A DNA stretch of 10,623 bases from Pseudolabrys sp. (GCA_026125925.1 JAHCKF010000087.1:1-10623); one strand, 5' to 3'; shown: positions 1 to 6,115, counted from the first letter of the stretch. Notes: generated by a model not told the origin, from the sequence alone. Translations and numbers: made by a program.

Positions 1-394
1 GCACGAGGCGGAAGGCAATCAGCAGTACCGGCGCCATGATGCCGAGGGTGGCATAGCCCGGCAGCAGGCCGATGAAGAAGGTGCCGACGCCCATCAGCGT
101 CATGGTGACGAGGAAGGTGTATTTGCGGCCGATCATGTCGCCGAGACGGCCGAAAATCAGGGCGCCGAACGGGCGCACGGCGAAGCCGGCGGCGAAGGCG
201 AGCAGGGCGAAGATGAAGCCGACATTCGGCGGCACATTGGCGAAGAAGTACTTCGCCAGAAACACACCGAGCGTGCCGTAGATGTAGAAGTCGTACCACT
301 CGAAAACGGTGCCGAGGGACGAAGCGAAAATGACCTTGCGTTCTTCCGCGGTCATGCCGCGGTCCGTAAAGCCGGTTGCGGTCGTCGTTGTCAT
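1..394 (-). CDS. MFS transporter, metabolite:H+ symporter (MHS) type, N-terminal part, cut by left edge
   Basis: This is an inner-membrane secondary carrier of the major facilitator superfamily, probably a proton-coupled importer of a small organic acid or compatible solute. Only the first 131 codons are present; a complete protein would have about 430 residues. After a short polar N-terminus, residues 21-30 lead into the FEWYDFYIYG segment at 31-40, which is characteristic of the MHS/ProP-like subgroup. A hydrophobic helix follows at 59-72, then RPFGALIFGRLGDMIGRK at 74-91, the classic MFS loop 2-3 signature (G-x-L-G-D-x-x-G-R-K) with Asp86. Two more hydrophobic stretches follow (94-111 and 117-130). 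The ATG at 392-394 is preceded on the minus strand by GGGGAAA about 8 nt away, which supports this start. The substrate is not identifiable. The family call is firm; the MHS subgroup is inferred from the EWYDF motif. Confidence 0.9.
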   Translation of the reverse strand, partial: MTTTTATGFTDRGMTAEERKVIFASSLGTVFEWYDFYIYGTLGVFLAKYFFANVPPNVGFIFALLAFAAGFAVRPFGALIFGRLGDMIGRKYTFLVTMTLMGVGTFFIGLLPGYATLGIMAPVLLIAFRLV

Positions 395-410
395 AGGCGT
401 TTCCCCAATT

Positions 411-425
411 GACGCATGATGCGTC
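411..425. promoter_or_regulatory. Perfect palindrome upstream of the MFS gene, candidate operator
   Basis: The sequence is GACGCAT, a single G, then ATGCGTC: two perfect 7-bp arms. It ends 17 nt upstream of the MFS start codon. This position suits a repressor site in the leader or a small hairpin near the ribosome binding site. The rest of the gap up to 650 holds a distinctly AT-rich block (about 535-625), probably promoter DNA, but I could not find a convincing -35/-10 pair there. Function is inferred from symmetry and position only. Confidence 0.4.
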
Positions 426-650
426 GGTCATCGGGCGGCGCCGTTTGTTGTTTGATTCTTCTGGAATGCCGCCCGCGGCGCATCGATACGCCTGCGTCGG
501 GAACTCCGTCTTTCCGTCTCAGGTCTTACGCCAAAAGGCTAAATCGGCTGTTTTAAATCCTTGATTTTTCGATCTAAAGTAATCGTTACGGTATTGTAAT
601 ATCTCACTTATTTTATGGGAACTTTATGCGCTCAGGCGCCGCCCCGGACG

Positions 651-923
651 CTAAAGCGTCAGCGCCAGCCGCTCGAGTATGTCGATAAGCCAGGCTGCGG
701 CCTGCAGCACTGCCAGCCGCTGCGCCAGCTTGGATTTGCGGAAGGTCTCGTTGAGCAGCTTGAGCGCACGCTTAAAACCCGGATGCGCGCGTGCGCTCTC
801 GTCGAGATTGTTGAGCCTGGCGATGAGTTCTTCGCGCCGGCTCTCGATCTCGTCGTAGCGCTGTCTGAAATCGCCGCGTACGGGATCCGTCGGACGACTG
901 CTGGAAAAGTTCCGGTTCGGCAT
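651..923 (-). CDS. Small hypothetical helical protein (90 aa)
   Basis: This is a 90-residue soluble protein of unknown function. The N-terminal 15 residues are polar and probably disordered. Residues about 19-50 are rich in Arg/Glu (RQRYDEIESRREELIARLNN) and have helical, possibly coiled-coil, periodicity. Residues 50-88 form a second amphipathic part (GFKRALKLLNETFRK, then LAVLQAAAWLIDILERL). There is no signal peptide and no recognised catalytic motif. The even composition and ordered heptad-like pattern make it look like a real gene rather than a shadow, and it resembles short conserved proteins I associate with Rhizobiales. No strong Shine-Dalgarno precedes the ATG. Instead the inverted repeat GTTAA-CT-TTAAC (928-939) sits 4 nt upstream of the start and could affect initiation. 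The gene is monocistronic and divergent from the exported-protein pair at 1113. Confidence 0.6.
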   Translation of the reverse strand: MPNRNFSSSRPTDPVRGDFRQRYDEIESRREELIARLNNLDESARAHPGFKRALKLLNETFRKSKLAQRLAVLQAAAWLIDILERLALTL

Positions 924-1035
924 TGCAGTTAACTTTAACGGAGGAGCGCGCGCGGCACCACAGCTTTCTCAGACGAGCCGCGTGTCGAAAGCAAGGCACG
1001 ACGGCGTGATCCACCGCTTGCTGCGATTAATGTTA

Positions 1036-1053
1036 CCTCGCGATGGCGCGAGG
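1036..1053. repeat. Short perfect inverted repeat (7-bp arms, ATGG loop)
   Basis: CCTCGCG and CGCGAGG flank ATGG. The hairpin lies in the 189-bp divergent gap between the small hypothetical gene (minus) and the exported-protein pair (plus), 60 nt before the start at 1113. No T-run follows on either strand, so it is not a standard terminator. It may be a leader hairpin or an operator. Nothing else in the gap is convincing, apart from a weak TATAGAAT-like stretch near 1069-1076. Confidence 0.35.
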
Positions 1054-1112
1054 CATCGTGAAGACTTCGTATAGAATTCAGGGAGAAACACCGCTCGATT
1101 GGATCATTCGCG

Positions 1113-1499
1113 ATGCGTGCATTGCTGGCCATTGCCGCTCTGGCTGCCTTCGGGGCCGCGGCTCACGACGACGCCGGCGCGTCCGAATGGTCTGCCCGGC
1201 GCGTTGCCTATTATCCGCCGCATGTGCACGCGCCGCACCTCGTCGTTTATGACGTCGAGTTCGACACCGGATTGCGCGCCTATTGGGCGCGGCCATGGCG
1301 AGGCCGCCATTACTATCCGTTCACCGGCAAGAAGCCGAAGGTCGGGCGCCGCGAGAATCTCAACGCCCGCTACCCGGCGCCAAAGCCGGCGCCAAGCTAC
1401 TACCGCGAATGGTCGACGCTTTCGCTCTATCCACCCCACGCCGTGATGCCGCCGACCGAAGTTCTGCCGCCGCTCGCGCCCCTCATGCCGCCGAAGTAA
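1113..1499 (+). CDS. Exported hypothetical protein, Tyr/Pro/Arg-rich (128 aa)
   Basis: This is a small secreted or periplasmic protein of unknown function. The N-terminus has a short signal peptide: MRALL, then a hydrophobic Ala/Leu core to about residue 17, with cleavage plausible after AAA (17) or AGA (23). The mature part is compact and rich in Tyr, Pro, His and Arg. It includes a YYPPHVHAPH stretch (33-42), a WARPWRGRHYYPFTGKKPK segment (58-76) and a proline-rich tail ending MPPK. There are no cysteines after the leader and no membrane helix. The ATG at 1113 is the first in frame with a complete leader; upstream purines (GGAT about 9 nt before it) give only a weak ribosome binding site. 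Its stop TAA overlaps the ATG of the next exported gene, so the two are probably translated together. I do not recognise a named family. Confidence 0.75.
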   Translation: MRALLAIAALAAFGAAAHDDAGASEWSARRVAYYPPHVHAPHLVVYDVEFDTGLRAYWARPWRGRHYYPFTGKKPKVGRRENLNARYPAPKPAPSYYREWSTLSLYPPHAVMPPTEVLPPLAPLMPPK

Positions 1500-2149
1500 T
1501 GCCCATGCTGTCGCCGACCAAAATCGCTGCGCTCGTACTTTCAGCCGCCGCTTTCGCCGGCGGTCCGGTGCAGGCGCAATATTACAGCTCAGTGCAGCAC
1601 AGCCCGCCGCCACTCTATCCGTATCAACAGCAGCCGCGCGCCGCGCAGCCTTACGCGGTCGAAGTCGCGCCCGGCACTTACGTCATTCAGCGTCCGGGCG
1701 AGGCAAGGGCGCATGGCCGCCGCGTGCATCGTCCGGTGCGGTCGGCCCGCTCACAGGCGAAGGCGGTGCGCAAGAACGATCCGCGGCTGATCGAGGAACT
1801 GCGCCATCGCGCGGCGGGAACGAAGACCAGCGTCATCAACACGACCAAGGTGGTCCGCCTGAAGCCCAAGGTGGTCGAGACGACGCGTTACGTCGACGAT
1901 CCGCCGCGGGTGGTCGAGCGCTACACGGTCGTCGACGACGCGAACGGAGAGAAGAAGGTGGTCGTCGATGCGCCGCTGCCGGACCGGCACAAGCCCGGCA
2001 GGAATCCAGGCGGCAAGAACGATGCCGGCAAGAACGAGAAGCGCGTCATCCAGGCCGACGCCGAGATTACCATCCTCGGTCCCGACCGCATGACCATCCA
2101 GCTTTATCGCAAAGGCGAGCGCGGCAAGCCAGGCGCGCGGCTGAACTGA
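1499..2149 (+). CDS. Exported hypothetical protein, basic and repeat-containing (216 aa)
   Basis: This is an exported protein of unknown function. The start is taken at the ATG in TAATG (1499), overlapping the upstream stop codon. The ATG two codons later (1505) is also possible; the much longer upstream open frame just overlaps the previous gene. The signal peptide runs MPMLSPTK, then a hydrophobic core at 9-21, and VQA before QYY, so cleavage is likely after residue 26. The mature protein has a Pro/Gln/Tyr-rich start, a strongly basic middle (70-95), an imperfect repeat (KVVETTRYVDD at 124-134, RVVERYTVVDD at 137-147), a Lys/Gly/Asn-rich linker (165-182), and a C-terminal hydrophobic/charged segment (IQADAEITILGPDRMTIQLY, 184-203). 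It may bind a polyanion or the cell envelope, but that is a guess. A terminator follows 27 nt after the stop. Confidence 0.75.
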   Translation: MPMLSPTKIAALVLSAAAFAGGPVQAQYYSSVQHSPPPLYPYQQQPRAAQPYAVEVAPGTYVIQRPGEARAHGRRVHRPVRSARSQAKAVRKNDPRLIEELRHRAAGTKTSVINTTKVVRLKPKVVETTRYVDDPPRVVERYTVVDDANGEKKVVVDAPLPDRHKPGRNPGGKNDAGKNEKRVIQADAEITILGPDRMTIQLYRKGERGKPGARLN

Positions 2150-2176
2150 CGTCTTGCAACAGTTAGTGGGCGGCGG

Positions 2177-2207
2177 CGGCGGGCTGGGGGGCCCGCCGTT
2201 TGCTTTT
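2177..2207 (+). terminator. Rho-independent terminator after the exported-protein pair
   Basis: A perfect 8-bp GC stem, CGGCGGGC (2177-2184) and GCCCGCCG (2191-2198), encloses the 6-nt loop TGGGGG and is followed by TTTGCTTTT. It lies just beyond the stop at 2149 and ends at the last base of the stop codon of the convergent rlmB gene, insulating the two transcripts. Confidence 0.8.
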
Positions 2208-3037
2208 CAGCGCTGCCGCCCGATGCGGCTGGCGATGTAGAGCGACAGCACCGCGGCGTTCGAGACATTGAGGCTCTTGATCTCGCCGGGCATGTCGATG
2301 CGGGCGACGTGATCGCACGTCTCGCGCGTCAATTGCCGTAGACCCTTGCCCTCGGCGCCGAGCACCAGAGCCAGCGGCTGGCGCAGCTTGATGTCCGAGA
2401 GGTCCGCTTCGCCATCGGAGTCGAGACCGACGATCTGGAAGCCGCGCTCCTTCAGCGTCTGCAGGCCGCGGGCGAGGTTCTGCACCGCGATCAGCGGCAC
2501 GTATTCGAGCGCGCCGGAGGCGGCCTTGGCCAGCGCCGCGGTGGCGTCGGGCGAATGGCGCTGCGTGGTGACGATGGCGGTGGCGGCGAAGGCGGCGGCC
2601 GAGCGGAAGATGGCGCCGACATTGTGCGGATCGGTGATGTGATCGAGCACCAGCACGGTGCCGCGCGCCGGCACGTCCTCGATCGCCGGGGCGGGCAGGG
2701 GATCGGCCTCGAGATAGAGGCCCTGGTGCACAGCGTCCGGCAGCAGCCGCTCGTCGATGGCCGAGGGCCGGACCACCTCCGGCGCGATGGCGCCTTCGAT
2801 GCCCTCCTCGGCAAGGCGGCGGGCGGCGTTGTCGGTGGCGAGGAACTTGCGAAAGCGCCGGGCCGGGTTGCGCAAAGCGGCGGTGACCGTGTGCCAGCCA
2901 TAGAGGATGACCGGTTCGTCGTCCCCGGCGGCCGCGCGCAAATCCTCCCGGCGCGCCCGCGTGAAGCGCTCACGGCGATCGACCTGCTCGTGGGTGGCGC
3001 CGGGCTTCCGGCCGAATTTCGTGGGGCGTGAGGTCAT
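2207..3037 (-). CDS. rlmB: 23S rRNA (guanosine-2'-O)-methyltransferase, RlmB/TrmH (SpoU) family
   Basis: This is a cytoplasmic SAM-dependent SPOUT methyltransferase that adds a 2'-O-methyl group to a ribosomal RNA guanosine (G2251 in E. coli numbering, the peptidyl-transferase P loop). A basic, probably flexible N-terminal tail (1-40) precedes the SpoU substrate-binding domain (about 42-115; ILYGWHTVTAAL at 44-55). The catalytic knot follows. Motif 1 is LDHITDPHNVGAIFRSAAAF (131-150), with Asn139 and Arg145. Motif 2 is LVLGAEGKGLR (224-234). Motif 3 is IDMPGEIKSLNVSNAAVL (247-264), with Ser255-Leu256-Asn257-Val258-Ser259. All three motifs are intact. At 276 residues it is longer than the E. 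coli enzyme (243), and the excess is the basic tail. RlmB rather than another TrmH-family target is inferred from the motif-3 sequence and the two-domain layout. Upstream is tRNA-Tyr in the opposite direction. No strong Shine-Dalgarno is visible. Confidence 0.92.
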   Translation of the reverse strand: MTSRPTKFGRKPGATHEQVDRRERFTRARREDLRAAAGDDEPVILYGWHTVTAALRNPARRFRKFLATDNAARRLAEEGIEGAIAPEVVRPSAIDERLLPDAVHQGLYLEADPLPAPAIEDVPARGTVLVLDHITDPHNVGAIFRSAAAFAATAIVTTQRHSPDATAALAKAASGALEYVPLIAVQNLARGLQTLKERGFQIVGLDSDGEADLSDIKLRQPLALVLGAEGKGLRQLTRETCDHVARIDMPGEIKSLNVSNAAVLSLYIASRIGRQR

Positions 3038-3106
3038 GGCCGGAGCTTTAGAGGATCGGAGCCGGGGCGAACAGCACTCCGTCGCAACTTTCCCTGAGCG
3101 GCTCCA

Positions 3107-3135
3107 TTGACTTCCCGGCTGCCCCTGCCCATAAC
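3107..3135 (+). promoter_or_regulatory. Candidate sigma-70 promoter for tRNA-Tyr
   Basis: TTGACT (3107-3112) is followed after 17 nt by CATAAC (3130-3135), matching five and four of six consensus positions. Transcription would start near 3142, giving a leader of roughly 95 nt before tRNA-Tyr. It is the best candidate in the 200-bp gap between rlmB and the tRNA; a promoter closer to the tRNA is not excluded. Confidence 0.35.
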
Positions 3136-3237
3136 CCCTGCCATTCCATCACCGTCCGGTGCGGAATTCCTGTTTTGCTATGGGGATCAAGGCGCTAGGA
3201 CGGGACGGGGCGCCTGCCCGGTGGAATTCGAGCTTGG

Positions 3238-3322
3238 GGGAGAGTGTCCCGAGCGGCAAAGGGGGCGGACTGTAAATCCGCTGGCTATGCCTTCGTAGGT
3301 TCGAGTCCTACCTCTCCCACCA
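3238..3322 (+). tRNA. tRNA-Tyr (anticodon GTA)
   Basis: This is an 85-nt class II tRNA with an encoded CCA end. The acceptor stem is GGGAGAG (3238-3244) with CTCTCCC (3312-3318), discriminator A3319 and CCA 3320-3322. The anticodon stem is GCGGA/TCCGC around the loop CTGTAAA, with GTA at 3272-3274. A long variable arm (about 3282-3294, GGC-TAT-GCC stem) is as expected for bacterial tRNA-Tyr. The T arm is GTAGG-TTCGAGT-CCTAC, fully paired. The D stem is only three pairs, one of them a wobble. It decodes UAC and UAU. A pyrimidine-rich stretch with T-runs (3323-3347) follows and may end transcription, but it lacks a clear hairpin. Confidence 0.97.
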
Positions 3323-3382
3323 TCTCCTTTTCTCTCTTCGGCTTTTCCCGGCGCCCGCCTCAGGAGTGCCTGGCTTTCGCGC

Positions 3383-4168
3383 TCAGGCGAGGAAGGTCTT
3401 GAGCGCCCGATTGAAATGGTCGGGCTGCGCGATGCCGGGGATGTGGCCGGCATCGGCGATCTCCACCAGGCGCGATCCGGCGATGGCATCGCGCATGCGG
3501 GTCATCGTTTCCGGCATCTTGCCGTCGTCCCTGCCGACGATCAGCAGCGTCGGCACGGCGATGCGCGGCAAGACGTCGGCATAGGCATAGCTCTGCAAGG
3601 CGCGGGCGCAGGCCTCGAACCCGCCGAACGGTGTCGTCGCGATCATGCGGCGCACGACCTCGGCGCGACCGTCCTTGACCTGACCGGACGAGAACCAGCG
3701 CGCGACCGTCGCGTCGGCGAAGGCCTCCATGCCGTCGCGGCGCGCCATCTCGATGCGCTCCTCCCAGCCGGCGGCGCCGGCCGGCGCGGTGGCGGCCTGG
3801 CCGTCGCAGAGCACCAGGCGTTCGATGCGCTGCGGATGCTTCGCATAGAGGTCGAGTCCGGTCGGCACGCCCATCGACAGGCCGACGATGGTGCATCTGT
3901 CGATGCCGAGATGATCGAGCAGGGCAGCGACATCGCCGCCGAGCTGATCGAAATTGCAGGGCGCGCACGGCACGCTCGATCCGCCGTGGCCGCGCTGATC
4001 GTAGCGCAGCACGCGGAAATCCGCCGCGAGAGCCGCCGCCTGATCGTCCCACAGCGACAGGTCGGTACAGATCGAATTGCTGAACACGACCCAGGGCGCG
4101 CCGTTGCGGCCATCGATCCGATAGCGGATTGAAACATCGCCACAGGTGAAGGTGTTGGTCTCGCTCAT
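3383..4168 (-). CDS. Alpha/beta hydrolase, 3-oxoadipate enol-lactonase (PcaD)-like
   Basis: This is a cytoplasmic alpha/beta-fold hydrolase of 261 residues. The closest family I recognise is 3-oxoadipate enol-lactonase, which hydrolyses the enol-lactone in the beta-ketoadipate pathway. Supporting motifs (numbering from the chosen start) are the oxyanion-side segment SNSICTDLSLWDDQ (30-43), the YDQRGHGGS turn (56-64), the nucleophile elbow GLSMG with Ser98, Asp215 in GRDDGKMP, and His242 in DAGHIPG. The triad is complete. The start at 4168 is preferred because GGAG lies 8 nt upstream; an in-frame ATG at 4210 would add 14 unrelated residues. No other protocatechuate genes are nearby. The true substrate may therefore be another lactone or ester, perhaps one linked to the acyl-CoA cluster to the right. 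The gene is divergent from the exported hydrolase at 4292. Confidence 0.85.
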   Translation of the reverse strand: MSETNTFTCGDVSIRYRIDGRNGAPWVVFSNSICTDLSLWDDQAAALAADFRVLRYDQRGHGGSSVPCAPCNFDQLGGDVAALLDHLGIDRCTIVGLSMGVPTGLDLYAKHPQRIERLVLCDGQAATAPAGAAGWEERIEMARRDGMEAFADATVARWFSSGQVKDGRAEVVRRMIATTPFGGFEACARALQSYAYADVLPRIAVPTLLIVGRDDGKMPETMTRMRDAIAGSRLVEIADAGHIPGIAQPDHFNRALKTFLA

Positions 4169-4198
4169 TTCAAACGCTCCGGCATGCGATTTCGCTGT

Positions 4199-4227
4199 TT
4201 GACAGAACATCGGGCGTGATAAAAAAT
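4199..4227 (+). promoter_or_regulatory. Candidate promoter for the exported hydrolase gene
   Basis: A perfect TTGACA (4199-4204) is followed after 17 nt by AAAAAT (4222-4227, four of six). The predicted start near 4234 would give a leader of about 58 nt to the ATG at 4292. A dyad, TGAT-N5-ATCA (4217-4229), covers the -10 element and might be a regulator site. The same 123-bp gap must also hold the promoter of the divergent lactonase-like gene, for which I see no good boxes. Confidence 0.4.
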
Positions 4228-4291
4228 CAATGACCTAGTTTATGAGATTATCGAGCCTCGCCTCATCGAAGGCGCGGCCGGGGAGGATGGA

Positions 4292-5143
4292 ATGAGCTTG
4301 TGGCCCAGAGGGTTCGTTATCGCCTGCGCGCTTGCTGCCGCCGCCATTGCGGCGCCGTCGCGTGCCGAGGAGGCCGCCGTGAAATCCGTGACCAATGGCG
4401 ACGCCACCATCAGCTACTACGCGCAGGGTAAGGGTCCGCTGATCCTGTTCATCGCCTCGACCGGACGCGGCACGGAGGAATTCGGCAATCTGGCCAAGGA
4501 TCTGGCGCAACGCGGCTATCGCGTGTTGCGGCCCGAGCCGCGTGGCATTGGCGCCAGCAAGGGGCCAATGACCGGTGTGTCGTTCCACGACTTCGCCAAC
4601 GATTTTGCGGCCGTGATCCGCAATGAAGGTGGCAAGGCCATTGTCGCCGGCCACGCTTATGGCGGCTGGATCGCGCGCACTTTGGCCGCCGACCATCCCG
4701 ACTTGACGCGCGGCGTCGTCCTGGTGGCTGCCGGCGCCCGGAAGTGGCCGAAGGAATTGAGCGACGCCATCACCATGATCAACGATCCGGCCTCGACGCG
4801 CGAGCAGCGGCTCGCCGGCTTGCGGCTGGCGTTCTTCGCCAAGGGCAACGATCCGACGGCGTGGCTCGACGGCTGGCATCAGGATGTCACCAAAAGTCAG
4901 CGCGCGGCGCGCAAATTGACGAAGCAGGCCGACTGGTGGGCGGCGGGCAAGGCGCCGATCCTCGATCTGCAGGGCGGCGCCGATCCGTTCCGTCCCGCTG
5001 AATCGCGGAACGAACTGAAGGCCGAATTCGGCGACCGCGTCACGGTCGCCGTCATCGACAATGCCAGCCACGCGCTGCCGGCGGAAAAGCCGGCCGAAAC
5101 GGCCAAGGCAATTGCCGATTGGGCCGATCGTCTCGGCAAATAA
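4292..5143 (+). CDS. Exported alpha/beta hydrolase-fold protein with alanine at the nucleophile position
   Basis: This 283-residue protein begins with a clear signal peptide: MSLWPRG, then a hydrophobic Ala-rich core at 8-21, and SRA before EE, so cleavage is likely after residue 25. A periplasmic location is expected. The mature part has the alpha/beta hydrolase layout: a GKGPLILFIAS strand (46-56), RPEPRGIGAS turn (80-89), elbow AGHAYGG (119-125), acid-bearing strand DLQGGADPF (Asp231) and NASHALP (His260). The elbow would normally read G-x-S-x-G; here it is Gly120-His121-Ala122-Tyr123-Gly124, with codon GCT. Asp and His are therefore present but the nucleophile is not. It may be a non-hydrolytic binding protein or use other chemistry; I recall related exported proteins with GHAxG elbows, so it may be a natural subfamily. 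GGGAGG (4281-4286) lies 5 nt before the ATG. It converges on the crotonase gene. Confidence 0.85.
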   Translation: MSLWPRGFVIACALAAAAIAAPSRAEEAAVKSVTNGDATISYYAQGKGPLILFIASTGRGTEEFGNLAKDLAQRGYRVLRPEPRGIGASKGPMTGVSFHDFANDFAAVIRNEGGKAIVAGHAYGGWIARTLAADHPDLTRGVVLVAAGARKWPKELSDAITMINDPASTREQRLAGLRLAFFAKGNDPTAWLDGWHQDVTKSQRAARKLTKQADWWAAGKAPILDLQGGADPFRPAESRNELKAEFGDRVTVAVIDNASHALPAEKPAETAKAIADWADRLGK

Positions 5144-5151
5144 TGCGGTCA

Positions 5152-5169
5152 CGGCCGCGTCAGCGGCCG
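5152..5169. repeat. GC-rich inverted repeat between convergent genes
   Basis: CGGCCGC (5152-5158) and GCGGCCG (5163-5169) are perfect 7-bp arms around GTCA. The hairpin covers the 16-bp convergent gap and the stop codon of the crotonase gene. It could act as a weak bidirectional transcription end, but no T-run follows on either side, so a standard terminator call is not justified. Confidence 0.4.
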
Positions 5170-5921
5170 ACGAACACCGGCTTGCGCTTCTCGACGACGG
5201 CGCGCGTGGCTTCACGCGCGTCTTCGGTCGCCATCAGGCGCGTGCTGTATTGCTGCTCGCGCGCATAGCCATCCTCGACCGGCATGAATTCGACTTCGTT
5301 GAGCGCCTGCTTGCCGAGCCGCAGGCCGAGCGGCGCCTTCTGCGCGATGACCTTGGCGAGGCGATCGACCGCGGCGCCGAGTTCGGCGGCCGGTACGACC
5401 TCCTCTACCAGGCCGACGCGATAGGCTTCGGCCGCGGTGATCGGCTGACCGGTGAAGAACATCCGGCGCAACATGCCTTGCGGAACGAGGCGGCCGATAT
5501 GAGCGCCGCCGCCGCAGCGGCCGACATTGATTTCCGGCAGGCCGAAGGTCGCGGTCTCGCTGGCGATGCGCATGTCGCATAGCGATGCGATGACGCAGCC
5601 GGCGCCGAGGGCAGGGCCGTTGACCGCGGCGATTACCGGCACCGCGGCGTTGCGGATGGCGCTGAAGCAGCGGCGGATGATGGCGGCGCGCTTGGGGTCT
5701 TCTTCCACGGTCGCGGCGAGGAATTCGTTGAGATCGAGGCCGGCGCAGAAGGCGCGCGTGCCGGCCGAGCCGAACACGATGACGTTGAGGTCGTTCCACT
5801 CGTTGGCGCTGGCGAACACGTCGCCGATCTCGCCATAGAGCTGCATGGTGAGCGCGTTGACGGGCGGACGATCGAGGGTGACGCGGGCAATGCGGTCGGC
5901 TTTCTCGATTCTCAGTGTCAT
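5160..5921 (-). CDS. Enoyl-CoA hydratase/isomerase (crotonase) family protein
   Basis: This is a 253-residue cytoplasmic crotonase-fold enzyme acting on an acyl-CoA thioester, most simply adding water to a 2-enoyl-CoA or moving a double bond. Residues 13-23 (RVTLDRPPVNA) are the usual N-terminal motif. RAFCAGLDL (56-64) forms the first oxyanion-hole element. AVNGPALGAGCVIASLCD (99-116) and FGLPEINVG (126-134) carry the active-site region. Aligned by eye to rat enoyl-CoA hydratase, the Glu164 position is kept (Glu130), while the Glu144 position (GGGCE) is Val110. The reaction may therefore be isomerisation, hydrolysis or another crotonase reaction rather than classical hydration. The C-terminus (EDAREATRAVVEKRKPVF) is typical of the family and the length is normal. 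GAGG directly abuts the ATG and AAGGGA lies further upstream. The gene is divergent from the acyl-CoA dehydrogenase operon, with a 194-bp gap. Confidence 0.9.
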   Translation of the reverse strand: MTLRIEKADRIARVTLDRPPVNALTMQLYGEIGDVFASANEWNDLNVIVFGSAGTRAFCAGLDLNEFLAATVEEDPKRAAIIRRCFSAIRNAAVPVIAAVNGPALGAGCVIASLCDMRIASETATFGLPEINVGRCGGGAHIGRLVPQGMLRRMFFTGQPITAAEAYRVGLVEEVVPAAELGAAVDRLAKVIAQKAPLGLRLGKQALNEVEFMPVEDGYAREQQYSTRLMATEDAREATRAVVEKRKPVFVGR

Positions 5922-5996
5922 CCTCGGTGTTCCCTTGGCTACGCCGCGATGGGGCGGCTGTTGGCGGCTCTATACAAAACGCGGGCGTCCAGCGCA

Positions 5997-6027
5997 CCTA
6001 AAAACTAGGTATATGGGTTTTTGTAGG
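5997..6027. promoter_or_regulatory. Imperfect inverted repeat in the divergent gap before the acyl-CoA dehydrogenase operon
   Basis: CCTAAAAAC (5997-6005) pairs with GTTTTTGTAGG (6017-6027), apart from a 2-nt bulge, around an 11-nt centre. It lies in the AT-rich shared control region between the crotonase gene (minus) and the acyl-CoA dehydrogenase pair (plus), a good place for a regulator of both. A weak TTGAAC-N17-TAATAA pair (6060-6088) further right might serve the plus-strand operon. Function is inferred only from position and partial symmetry. Confidence 0.3.
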
Positions 6028-6115
6028 TGTTGATATTGCGCATGTGCCGGCTGGTGTGGTTGAACGGGTCAGCCATAAAAGCTAATAAGCTATGCTTTAC
6101 AATAATAGAGGAAGC

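Noticed and set aside
1283..1498. Upstream extension of the second exported protein's frame
   Set aside because: The extension overlaps the first exported gene in another frame, and a clean signal peptide begins at the ATG at 1499 or 1505.
3295..3322. tRNA-Tyr 3' end as an integration (att) site
   Set aside because: I found no second copy of the tRNA end and no integrase or mobile gene in the window.
3416..4132. Plus-strand open frame of 238 codons opposite the lactonase-like hydrolase
   Set aside because: The minus strand encodes a complete catalytic triad and a good ribosome site; the plus frame is low-complexity shadow.
3383..4168. Firm assignment as pcaD
   Set aside because: The family motifs match, but no other beta-ketoadipate genes are in the window and related hydrolases share these motifs, so no gene symbol was given.
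4235..5215. Open frame of 326 codons on the minus strand opposite the exported hydrolase
   Set aside because: It covers a gene with a signal peptide, good ribosome site and fold motifs, and runs into the crotonase end. Its translation has no motif and shadow-like composition.
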